From Henricia sp. BOLD:AAB3569 (taxonomy: Eukaryota; Echinodermata; Asteroidea; Spinulosida; Echinasteridae), in NCBI GenBank assembly GCA_037783545.1, contig JBBELK010000482.1, positions 1-64,000 on the forward strand: a stretch of 64,000 bases of DNA, in the 5' to 3' direction. Numbering within the stretch: the first letter of the stretch is position 1; each line of letters opens with the position of its first letter. Shown here in pieces: positions 1 through 9,896 of this stretch. A model generated the notes under the pieces. The model saw only the letters and a list, made by a program, of their open reading frames with translations. It was not told the origin of the DNA and searched no databases. Both the position numbers and the translations under genes were made by a program.

Positions 1-159
1 CAACACACAAGACATTTCATGAAACACGTGAAATAACTGATAGTTATTGCTGAGCAGCCTGTTGGAGTGACCAACTTTGCCCAAATTTCATGTTACTTTT
101 GAACATCCCCGTTACATCCTTTAGCTTTTTCACAAAACATCAATATCCTGAGATATCTA

Positions 160-697
160 TTAAAGGCCCAGTGTATCATTTGCAATGACCCCAAAAAGTA
201 ATCGACGAGTTTACAGGGTAAAAGTTCTGAAAGTGAAGATTGAATTAATAGCAATTACTACCCAATGAAAGGTTTCCGCTCAAAATGATATAATTTTACC
301 AGAAAATAATCCGTAAAGATGAAATTATTTAGATCGTTTGCAAACGATTTACTTATTTTTGGTTCGCATCTACGCGGTCCAAAATGCATGGGCGCTGTGT
401 ACTGCTTGTGCGTGTTCCAACGCGATGCATTTTTATGGATCGCGCGCACACTCAGTATATGATATGCGCCACAGAGTGCATGAGGCAAGCCACATAGTAC
501 CCGATCAACTGAGAACGAATACTTGAAACACCCCGCCAAGACCAGGAAAACGCATATGGATTTTCATGTTTTTTTTAAACGTGGTACACATTTGACAAAG
601 CTGAAATTTCTTCGGATGAGTTTGTTGATGTCTTTCTTTTGATTTATAATGGTTTTATACGCAGAATCGCTCAAACACAGATCTACAGGGCCTTTAA
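160..697 (+). repeat. TTAA-flanked MITE, family 1, copy A
   Basis: The element is bounded by TTAA on both sides, with inverted ends reading AGGCCCAGTGTATC at the left and the complement of GATCTACAGGGCCT at the right. Near-identical copies lie at 21911-22438 (same orientation) and 54273-54811 (opposite orientation). The TTAA duplication is typical of piggyBac-type transposition, which is an inference because no transposase is encoded. Short open frames in it recur in all three copies and are not genes. Confidence 0.85.
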
Positions 698-887
698 CTG
701 AAACAATTAATGACTATGCAGAAAAGTACTTTAAAACATTGCCACTTCTCAGAAGGTATGGTGTACACTGGTCCAAAATCTGTAGCGATATGGTCATTTC
801 AAATCAACTGAAATTTTGACAATTTGATATTTCATGTTATTTTGAGACATTCAAATTAGCGATTATTTTTTTAAAAATGAGACGTAC

Positions 888-3800
888 CTCGTATAGCAAG
901 CAGCCTATCGACCAGATGTCCGATTTGAAGTTATACCCTGTTTCATGGATTCGCTCGGGTGACATGTAGTAGGGCGTGCCTACTAAGGAATGGGCGGCGG
1001 TCGTTTTGGAGCTGAAGAACCGCCCTAACCCGAGGTCACCCAGTTTGACCACGCCCGTTGCGGTGATGAACACGTTGGCTGGTTTGATATCTGTTTTTAT
1101 GATATGCAAATGAGGGGAAAAGTGGCATTTTATAGGTTTTCCTTAGTCAAAATGTGGGTACATAATAATTGGTAGAATATTTTTATTCATTGAAAGATGG
1201 GAATGTTCCATTCATTTCAGTGGTACAAATATTTTTCTGGTTTAAAGGAACTTGTTCAGATTTTTCCAGAAAATGAATTTTGTTTTAACCTAACAATCAT
1301 ATAAAATACCTCCCCAAAATACTATCCATGGGAAGAAAACAGGAACTTTGCAATCTCCAATTTGGATGTGGAAGCAAAAAGGTTGGTGTAATCACTGTAG
1401 AATCGAAAACATTTGGTTTACCTCTGTGCATGACGCGACGTGAGTGCATATGCTCGAGGGCGCTGCATAGCTGAACGAAGTATTTCCATATCGTCCTCTC
1501 TGGGATGAGACGCTTCTGCTTTTTAAAGTGCTGTTAGTAAAAAAACAACCTTCTTGTCAACTCAAGGAGTAAAATCTTGGTAATGAGCGTCTTATAGTAA
1601 GTGGCTGTGGAACAGTTTTGTGATGTCAATTGACAGTTGTTTTATTTTTGTATTTTGGTTTACCTTAATCATTTTGGACAAGTCTCCCGCATCTGCTAAT
1701 TCCAGAACGATGTTAAGCTCATTGTTGTCTGAAATGAAGGATGCTAAATACTTGATGACGTTTGGATGGTTCAATTGCTGTCAAAAACAAACCAAGAAGA
1801 AATGTTAAAATACTGCTTAGTACAGAAAAAAAAGTGCTTAGCAAATACACGTTACCAACTAAAATCCTATGTAACTTGTATTGGTTTTAAGTGGTACTCG
1901 TCAATTTTTCCCAACACAAAAATTTGCTAAGCAGTCAGTCAAACCTCGATAAGATAAGCACAGTTAATACAACATTCTGCTTACAACAAGGACAATTCCA
2001 GGTCCAAATCCTTTGTTCTGCATTGTTTTCATTCCTGATAATACAAGGTTCCTGTTATAACAAGGTAATATGCAAAGTCCGAAGGACCAATTAATAATGA
2101 CGTCTGACTGTATTTTCTACTGAACCTCGACATAAAATTTAGCCTGTATACCACTCCCGTTACACACATACTGTAACTAGGATCCACATCGCGTGCAGAC
2201 TCAAAGGCCACTTTAACATCATTTGTTCTAAAAGGAGTGCTCTGCAAACACGAGAATCTTTTGCATCAGCGAGAAAATTACAAAATAAATTTGTCAATAT
2301 TGACACGGAATGAGCCGCGGGGAAAATGAAAATTGTGTTTCTAAGTGGAGAGGGAGATTATATGTATAGCCATTTTTAATTGATGTTTTTAAATAATGTT
2401 TGTTGAGTGCACAGGTGGTCTTTGATAAAATATGGGGATGGGGTTAATTGCTGGAATGTTAATTCACAATCTTGAGTTGAATTAGTGAAACAGAAGGGCC
2501 AAAACTGTTAACTCTTTCTTAATTTTTTTTTAATTTATCAATTATTTAATCGAAGGCCAGATTGATTTATGTTTAAGCCGCTAGGAGTGGCCTACCACAG
2601 TGGGAGAGCTGACAGGACGGGCAAAATTTTTAATCGGGCGGACAACATTTTTAATGAATTTTTCTATGAGGGTTTCTACTTCAGTACCTTTAAGTATATT
2701 TTTTTTCTGGCATTCGTTCCTACAGAATGAACTACCGTAGCAGATAAAGTGATGCATTTTATGACCCAACATATTACCCTATATTTTAATAAAGACCACT
2801 TGAAATTCAATCAAGTTTAAGTGTCACAAAATTGAATCCCATTAAACTAGTCCATTCAGCTTACTTTTAGTAGGTCAATCTCTTTGATGCAATCTTGCCG
2901 AGCCTTGGCATCCATCATCTCAAAAATCTGAGGGAAACGCAGACGAAGAACATCAATTGTGAAGGAAAGAACAGCACCATTAACAAGGGTGGCCACAAAG
3001 TGCTAAAGGGTACATAATTGCGCCACTACCCTTTAAAAAATTGCTACTACTTTTTAGCAATCTGCCACTACTATTTTTCATTCAGAGAATCAATTTTTTT
3101 AACATTGATTTATGAACAATAAAATGTTAAATTGACACAAAAGACAGAGTGCTCTCTGGGAGGGGTGGTTATCTCATTGAATGGTTTATCCCTCTGTAAG
3201 GGCTTACTAAGCTCACGTGATAGCCAATCCCAATCAGTGAGGAACAACTGCACTACCGTGATTCGAAACCACCAGTTGGCTTCATAGCTGAATTGGCACG
3301 GGCGTCTGCATGTAGGGAGCGCGTGTGGTCTAGTGGATATGAAACGGAACTCCCAGTCAGAGGTTGTGGGTTCAAGCCCCACTTCGACCAACGTGTCTTT
3401 GTCCCTGGGCAAGGCACTTAATCCCAGTTGCCTCGTCAACCCAAGCGATATTTGGGAAGCTGTTAAGGGGAATGCCACAATCTAACTGCTGATAGGGTTG
3501 AGCGTCTGGCAGGGTTCGACTTAGAAAAAAAAAATTACATGCACTGGTGCATGTAGACTAAAAAAGTTACATGCACAGAGCAACTTTTACATGCACGAAA
3601 AAAATTTGCACACATCTCATAAAAAAAAAGAGTATTATTTATGTATTCGCTGTTTAATAATGGTGTTGTTTTGTTTTGTTCAATAAAATGCATTTGTTGT
3701 ACTTGTACATTCACTATTGTTTATTTCATCAAGGATATATAATAAAACTTCAAAAGTTTGATACCCTTACATTTACCTGATTTTAGAAGTCACTATCGCA

Positions 3801-5211
3801 TACCTGCCAACATTGCCGAGTAAAAAAAAAATCGGACTGTAGTAAAACTTGCAACGGTCGAGTTGACCTAGTACTGCACCACAGATATCCATGTACTGCA
3901 CCCGTTTTCATGTACACAATACATGCGGCGCGGGGGAGTCAGGTCAAGTCGACCGTTTCGATTGTTCCGATTTTCAACACTTTTAACACTTAACAATCGG
4001 AACAAATACGATAAAATCGGACTAGTTGGCAGCTAGGTATGCTATCGGATGATTCACAATATCGCACGAAAGTGTCTGAATGATCTGAATACAGTGCATT
4101 GGAAATGATCATCTGCGATCGCTACACACACTAGTCATGCACGTGTTTGTATGTGTACATGCACAACATACAGCGGTGGCCAAGAGGGGTATACCCAATT
4201 GCTCAATTGCGATACTTCCTAGTGTTTTTCCAGTCGTTTTTATGCTACGTGCTCACGCGCTGTATTGCTTGGATGGTGAATTGCATGTACCCTGAACATA
4301 TAGACGAAGGAAGTGTTTAGAAAACGGCCACACTCACGTCTACGCACACAGCGGTACAGTCTTGGCAATATGTACCGTGATAACGCTGGTTGATCGATCG
4401 ATCGTCTGATCGTGCGTTGCGTGTACGGTACGGGTACGGCGCGGTGCGTGCGTTGTGACAAGTTGGTCTATGGCTGGTTCAACGTGGGGAAATATACCAG
4501 GTACGTAATTGGGCCTAAAAAAAGTACGTGCACGGTGTGCACGTAAATACAAATCCTTACATGCACAGGTAAAAAATTACATGCACCAGTGCATGCGTGC
4601 ACCCGTCTAAATTGAACCCTGGCGTCTGGCCAGCAGGCACCTAGTTAAAGCGAAATGGTTCTGGTGATTCCCTGATGGCAGCGATAATAATAATGGCAAC
4701 AGCGCCAGGAGCACCCCGCAGGGTGGACATGTGCGCTATATAAGAATCTACCATTATCATTATTATTATTATGATGTTGAGCAGGTCTGTGGTTCGAATC
4801 CCGGTGGAGCCAAGTTGCTTTTTACTGCATCCAGATTTCCCAAACTCATGGACATCTGTCCACATTTATATCGAATAAAGTGAAATTTACACCTTTTTGC
4901 ATGTTGCAAAGTTTACCGGGTCTCCACTAAAACCAGTGAACTGTTTCCCTGTGCTTTAGCAATGTACATTTCAGATTACCAGTGAATGTTTAGACCCAGT
5001 TACCCTAGCAACTGACATCACATTTTTGCAGCCTACTTTCTATTCCACATACCTGTACTTTCTTGAGTGCAACCGTGCTGTTGTCTACCAGACACTGAGC
5101 CCTGTATACAACACTGAATTGTCCCTTGCCGATTTTCTTGTCAATACTGAAGTTAGCTAAAGCGTTGTACTTGTCGGTATCAGTGCCTGTCGTTTCCATC
5201 CCATGGTCCAT
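888..5211 (-). CDS. NEK6/7: NEK6/NEK7-type serine/threonine kinase, 3'-truncated by window edge
   Basis: Five minus-strand coding exons: 5053-5211, 2865-2927, 1664-1777, 1422-1530 and 888-1090, all with GT-AG borders and compatible phases (216 complete codons). Visible kinase features are the glycine loop GKGQFS (residues 28-33), the ATP-binding lysine in VALKK (K50), HRD at 147-149, the NEK6/7-type DLG in place of DFG at 167-169, and the activation-loop [13 protein letters not shown], whose S183 matches the activating serine of NEK6/7. Y84 corresponds to the autoinhibitory tyrosine Y97 of human NEK7. The N-terminus is short, as in NEK6/7, which are mitotic and NLRP3-linked kinases in vertebrates. 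The C-lobe exon expected after LLYE is not in bases 1-887, so the gene continues beyond the window. NEK6 and NEK7 cannot be separated here. Confidence 0.94.
1242..1390 (+). repeat. Truncated copy of TTAA MITE family 2
   Basis: It begins TTAA then AGGAACTTGTTCAGAT and runs through a stretch closely matching the 5' half of the full element at 6418-6725, including the shared CCTCCCCAAAATACTATCC motif. The right end is missing. It lies in a kinase intron. Confidence 0.6.
1945..2095. repeat. Dispersed repeat with AAGGTTCCTGTTATAACAAG core
   Basis: The same text recurs at about 23825-23965 and in reverse at about 29598-29740, with a fainter copy near 11925-12000. Copies share a GCAAAGTCC-type end and a TACAACATTCTGC-type end. 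Short open frames here are part of the repeat. Confidence 0.6.
3326..4772 (+). repeat. Second SINE (TTGGGCAAGGCACTT-type core) inserted in the first
   Basis: The head is tRNA-like, with A-box-like GTGGTCTAGTGG and B box GGTTCAAGCCC. The conserved body CTGGGCAAGGCACTTAATCCC and AGTTGCCTC follow. After the hAT insertion it resumes at 4630 and ends with GCGCTATATAAG and an ATT-rich tail, which is a standard SINE 3' end. Related SINEs occur at 24133-24425, 7984-8620 and, reversed, about 63330-63485. Confidence 0.7.
3510..4621. mobile_element. Non-autonomous hAT-type element with 8-bp target duplication
   Basis: The ends are CAGGGTTCGAC at the left and the complement of TTGAACCCTG at the right. 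They are flanked by a perfect 8-bp duplication GCGTCTGG (3502-3509 and 4622-4629). Both subterminal regions carry TTACATGCAC motifs around a CATGCACTGGTGCATG palindrome. Eight-bp duplications and CAGGG ends are hallmarks of hAT transposons. No long open frame encoding a transposase is present. Confidence 0.87.
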
Positions 5212-5255
5212 GGTGAAGTGCTTTCTTCACGAGGTACTCTTTTTGTTTCGAGGGT
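5212..5255 (-). other. 5' untranslated part of NEK6/7 first coding exon (putative)
   Basis: Reading leftwards, a good acceptor (CTTACAG) at 5256-5262 precedes 44 bases that lead into the start codon at 5211 without another in-frame ATG. This suggests an upstream non-coding first exon. A candidate donor for it is the GCCAG/GTAAGC junction at 9261-9262. Confidence 0.4.
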
Positions 5256-6257
5256 CTGTAAGAATAAGGAAAAAAATACTAAGTTGGGGACAAAACAACC
5301 CGAGTATCATGACTGAGCAGTCTAGCGAATCGAACGCAACACCTCGGTTAATTCTGTTGGTAGTGGGTTCAAATCAAGGCCTACAATGTATGATGTGTGT
5401 GCCCTTATAAATCCCCTCCCCCCTCCCCCTTCCCCCACCAGGTGGGGTAAGTCGGAACAGCTGACATGGTCATGTTCAAGGTGGATTATACGAAAAACCA
5501 TCAACGAGTCCTAACATTTTATAGGCTCCAATTGTAGCCCAAATATGTATGCTTAAAGTGTTATAGTTGTTTTTTTCTTTAATATTTTGTGAAAAATGTT
5601 ACAACCAACCCTGCTCTCTCCTACACGTTTGAAAATATGATCACAGTCACCAAATGCAACTCTTTACCAAGAAAATACCATAATAATGCTACATTTTATA
5701 CGGCAGGATGCGTATCGCTTTATTAATGAGTGTTTGTCCAATTATTGACAGCTCAGGCCTATAATATTGATGCAGCCCGCTGAGTACATATATAGACACT
5801 GACAGCGATATGGCTGATACAGCACTGAATTAGCATAAAGTGCTACAAAAATATCAAGGAAATGTCTGGCTCGGTTGCCATAGAAACAATCGTTACATGC
5901 AGGTGATGCACACACCTTACGATTAGAAAAACCTTCAATGTCAAGACCGTAATACATCGACATATGGTGCATTGCTTGCTTAAGCACTTGTGCATTGCAA
6001 CTGAACTGCAATGGTGGTTCATGCAGTGCGTGAGAAGCATTAGCAATGTCTAATCAGCCAAAGAAATCGATACAAAATTACAAATGTAGACAAATGTCCA
6101 TATGAGTTTGGTAACTCTGGATGCAGTGAAAAGCAACTTGGCTCCAAAGAAATAAAAGAATTTTCTCTTTTGAAAAATGTGTGCTTATAAATCAGGTCGG
6201 GTGTCAACTCCTCTATTTCTTCATAGGAAAAGTTGAATCTGTTGCAGCACAACAGTA

Positions 6258-6407
6258 TAGAGCCTTTGCACGGCGGCCATGACAGGGGGCAGTCACATTG
6301 TTACCATGTGTCATGCCTGAGTACGGTAGGTGCTTTGTGGTTCTACTGTTACCTCATTTAAATAGGAAAACCTGCCCCCTGTCATGGCGACTGGTGCAGA
6401 AGCTCTA
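6258..6407. repeat. TAGA-ended inverted-repeat MITE (GGCCATGACAGGGGGCAG family)
   Basis: The ends TAGAGCCTTTGCACGGCGG and the complement of CGACTGGTGCAGAAGCTCTA form a long inverted repeat around a GCCATGACAGGGGGCAG motif. Family members are at 35589-35738 and 54869-55002. Confidence 0.8.
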
Positions 6408-6417
6408 TTCCCTTATT

Positions 6418-6725
6418 TTAAAGGAGCTTGTTCAGATTATTCAAGAAAATGGATTTCGTTGTCACCTAACAATCGTATAAAATACCTCCCCAAAATACTA
6501 TCCATGGGAAGAAATTCAAGGAAATTTGCAATCTAAAATTCGGACGTGAAATCAAAAAGCTTGTTTTTTGGTGTTTTTTTTTACGATATCCTTGAAAATA
6601 CCTGCAGATTGAGAGCAGCAAGTTTCAGAATGGTATAAGAAAACTATGACACATGATATATCAAAATCTCAACACCCATGAGTAAGTGGGGGATGTCAAA
6701 AAGTGATCTTGTCATGCTCCTTTAA
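6418..6725. repeat. TTAA-flanked MITE, family 2, full-length
   Basis: TTAA target duplications flank the ends AGGAGCTTGTTCAGAT and the complement of CTTGTCATGCTCCT. A related element with ends AGGAGCGTGCCAGATCACA lies at 21632-21914. Confidence 0.78.
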
Positions 6726-6823
6726 TGTTTTCAAAACCTAAAACTGTCAACAAATAACTGCACATATCTTTTATTTTATTATTGTGAATGTTTTGGTCTT
6801 GAAAAAAAATTCAGGCTTTGACG

Positions 6824-6964
6824 TTAAAGCCACAGGCTCGTCAGCAATGCGCGTGCGCCAAATTCGTGCCACCAAATGCGCAGCTCCGTAGCAAAGGCAC
6901 GGAGTTCCGTATTTCGTCGCACGAATTTGGCGCGTGCGCATTGCTGAGGAGCCTGTGCCTTTAA
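6824..6964. repeat. TTAA-flanked palindromic MITE, family 3, copy A
   Basis: Starts TTAAAGCCACAGGCTCG and ends with the complementary CCTGTGCCTTTAA. The GTCAGCAATGCG arms pair almost end to end. The second copy is at 60240-60365. Confidence 0.85.
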
Positions 6965-7983
6965 CTGAGACAATGATTATATTGTCTTAAAATATAATAC
7001 ATTTTGACATTGCCGCAAGAAATGCAAGTTTTAATTTTAAATATGTCCAAGTAAACATGTTTTTTTTGGACAAGTATACACGTTTCTACTTCAACACTTC
7101 TTGAGACATCGAAAATGAAAGAATCAAGTTGTCTTGAAACCTGAGCACACGTCTTCAAATATGGCCTTATTGAAAATGACAAGCTACAACTGTCAAATTT
7201 CACACAAACAAAAGGATTTGGGGGTGACTATGAAATCCAAGTCTTTCAAAACACTGTCACTGGTTTGGTATGTTTCACAGTTGAAAGGCATAACACCCAC
7301 AGTGGATAGTATTACAATGATACAGGATACATGTATACCAATATAACAATAGGGCTTTTCAGTTTGGCAATATCCAGTTCAAGCGAAACAAATTTTCTTT
7401 CAAAGGTACACGTCTGTTACAAGAAACCTAACAACAGTAGCCAGTTTTGCTTTTTTCAGTAAACATTTTGAAAGAAAAGGAGTTGGGAAATTGATCAGAA
7501 TGACGAGCTAATTCGTGCCACGAAATTCACCACGCTCAATACCTTGCCGGAGCTCTTACGATCCCGGAGGGTGCAGGCACACTCGCGACAGCGAACAGTA
7601 TTAATTTCCCGCACTGTGTGTACACAGGGATCGTAACAGCTGACTGCCCAACTAGTATGGAGTGCTGTGGCAAAAATGTGTTCCTCGCACATTGACGAGC
7701 CTGCGTCTTTAGATTTACTCATCTAGCTTTGGATGGAATGTGCAGATTTGATGGAAAAAACAAAAATTTTGAGTGGAAAAAATTTAAGATTTTGTGAGGA
7801 AACATTTAGTAATTTTTTAGCCCGTCTCATATGTTTTGCACACAAGGTCTGAAGCCATGATCAACTTCCCAATTCTTTCTGAAGAAACGCATTGGTTTTA
7901 CCTTTGCAAATAGCATTGGTTATACCTTGAAGATAGATACATATCATCATCACAGTAAATTATGAATAAGTTTCATCCTTTTC

Positions 7984-8620
7984 TTTAGGGTACCTTGGCC
8001 GAGGGGTTTGGGTGATTGGTCACTTACTTGCAATACTCGGGTGAACATTTTGGGTTGCGACTTCGCTACCCGGCCGTGGTATCTGTGTCCTTGTATGAGC
8101 AAGGCACTTTTAACACTCTTGCTCCATCCTTCAGAAGGGATGTAAATCCATTGGTCCACTGTCTGGATGTGTTGTGTAACACACTTAAAAGATCCCAGAG
8201 CACTCTTTCATGAAGAGCAAGGTGATTCCCCGGTGTCTCTGGCCGTCGGCCGCCAATGGCGCCCAGGCCCGTAACCAGGGGGCGATCGGGTGGATCGGAC
8301 GATCCCCCCCGCGGAACAGGGAGTTCCGCTCCACAAAATAAAAATTCAATATTTCAAATAATTCAGTTTTTCGTCGCACAATATAGCCAGTTGTTATTGT
8401 ATTATGTTGTTGTATATCACACAGTGATCATATCTGAAAGGGGGTCATCTACTTATCCATGCATTCTTCGTTATGTATGCAATGTTATGTATAGCCGGCA
8501 TTTTACTGTTTTAAAACTTGTGCCTGACAGCACTATTCGTTCCCCCCGCAAAACTCGCTGGTTACGGGCCTGGCGCCACCCACCTATGCATCTCGATGTT
8601 TAGGTGGAACATAATCTTAA
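7984..8620 (+). repeat. SINE-like element interrupted by a hAT-type MITE
   Basis: It contains a tRNA-like head (TTGGCCGAGGGGTTTGGGTG) and the SINE body text GAGCAAGGCACTTTTAACAC. It is interrupted from 8264 and resumes after 8572. Similarity to the other SINE bodies here is partial. Confidence 0.5.
8264..8572. mobile_element. hAT-type MITE with CAGGCCCGTAACCAG ends
   Basis: Terminal inverted repeat CAGGCCCGTAACCAG at the left and its complement CTGGTTACGGGCCTG at the right. It is flanked by GCGCC on both sides; the duplication may be longer but is palindromic and hard to bound. No transposase frame is present. Confidence 0.75.
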
Positions 8621-8718
8621 TGCAATTCAGTTAACGGGCTGCGAATTGGAGATCCCTCGCCCTCGGAAAGATTACCATGCACTAAGTTTTTCCTTGGTAA
8701 ATTCATGACACTTTTCCC

Positions 8719-8897
8719 GGAAAGATTACCATGCATAGACACCCTCAGAGACCACTTTCACAAATTTGAAGTTTTTCCTCAGTAAATTAATGGCACTTTT
8801 TCCTTCTAATTTTCCTTTATCATCATCAAACTCTCATTTTTACATGGTTTATACGTCATAAAAATGAAAATCCTGGGTGTCCGTGCATGGTAATGAA
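8719..8897. repeat. Inverted-repeat MITE (GGAAAGATTACCATGCA family), copy A
   Basis: The left end GGAAAGATTACCATGCA with ACACCC faces GGGTGTCCGTGCATGGTAAT on the right. A second copy is at 36079-36283. A partial third left end starts at about 8667. Confidence 0.72.
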
Positions 8898-9261
8898 CCC
8901 ATTTTTTAAAAAGTGCTTTCTAAGAAAATCTAAAATTGTTCTCACTTCTAATTTCTGTTTTGTTCTGTCAAATCTGCACTTAATCCACTCCTAAATTCAC
9001 TTGCATTTGAAATATTATTAAATTTTAACAAAGCAGAATAAGTGGTGATCAGAAAACAGAATTCTTTCCATGATCAACTTCTCAATTCTTACCAACAAGT
9101 ATGCATAGGCGCAGGCTACGTGTACACTGTCATGATTGTCTGACTGATACTATTAATACTACTAGTACTAGTACTACTAAGTGATAGTGAACATCATGAC
9201 AATGCACGAAGCACCGAAGGAATGTGTAAAACTATTGATTCGCCGGTGGTCGCTGGCTTAC

Positions 9262-9310
9262 CTGGCAACGGCGGAAATTTACGTTTATTGAAACAAGTTG
9301 ACCAGGCGAA
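9262..9310 (-). other. Candidate non-coding first exon of NEK6/7 (right boundary uncertain)
   Basis: On the minus strand GTTGCCAG is followed by a consensus donor GTAAGC at 9261. The site lies about 600 bp from the divergent COQ4 start, where a shared promoter would be expected. There is no coding support and transcription is inferred only. Confidence 0.22.
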
Positions 9311-9896
9311 ATGAAAGCTGCACAATGCACAATCCTTCAGTAAATACTTGCTGAAGTCGGTTCACGCTGACAGTCATTCCAGAACGCAAAATGAAGATAT
9401 TTTCACTATCATTTTTCGTCCTTATCTCCCACTTGTCGACCAGTCTGTTTATGGCCTCTCCAATTATATATGGACATTACGTGGATGTGAGTTCGGATGC
9501 CAGACTATACTGTTCGCCTACAGAAAATACAAAATCGCCCTTAACAAAGTCGCCCCTATAATTCATGCCCCGCCCCCAACTCCCTTCCTCCCGACACGGT
9601 CCGTCCCTTAAAAAACAAATTTGACAAACAAATTTGACAAACAAATAAATTACGCTCATTTTATATTAGGTGGCATTCAAAATCAGACAGAAAAAATGGT
9701 AAACTCAAAGGGAGCATGGAGGAAGGGAACACACATTTCCTGTAAGTTATCAGGGGCGAGTTTGCATGAGGCGGCATATTGGGGCGAATTTGCTAGAGGG
9801 CGATCGACCTGTGCGCGCTGCGTGATACGTGAACGATTGTCCAACTTTACATTTTATTTTCCGTAAATTTATTTTACAAAATCATCAAATTTGACC

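Larger units (their letters stand above)
3155..4890 (+). repeat. tRNA-Asn-like SINE copy split by later insertions
   Basis: The left part (about 3155-3325) carries the shared leader AACAACTGCACTACCGTGAT and the tRNA-like start GCTTCATAGCT. The right part (about 4773-4890) resumes in the anticodon arm, passes the B box GGTTCGAATCC and continues with the family tail (CACTGCATCCAGATTTCCC, then ATGGACA.CTGTCCACA). Intact relatives are at 61115-61330 and, reversed, 45395-45560. The intervening 1.45 kb is another SINE that itself contains a hAT-type MITE. Confidence 0.75.
5256..9896. other. NEK6/7-COQ4 intergenic or upstream region, repeat-rich
   Basis: I see no coding exon here. The contents are MITEs at 6258-6407, 6418-6725, 6824-6964 and 8719-8897, a SINE at 7984-8620 split by a hAT-type MITE, and a small palindrome around 9150-9180. 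The stretch 7770-7900 resembles 36820-36930 and is another dispersed repeat. The genes on either side are divergent, so the promoters of both should lie in this region, most likely in its repeat-poor right end (about 9200-9896). Confidence 0.6.

Noticed and set aside
258..539. Open frames at 258-539, 338-526, 22006-22493 and 54432-54668 with similar peptides
   Set aside because: They all lie inside the three copies of TTAA MITE family 1; the shared peptides reflect the repeat, not a gene family.
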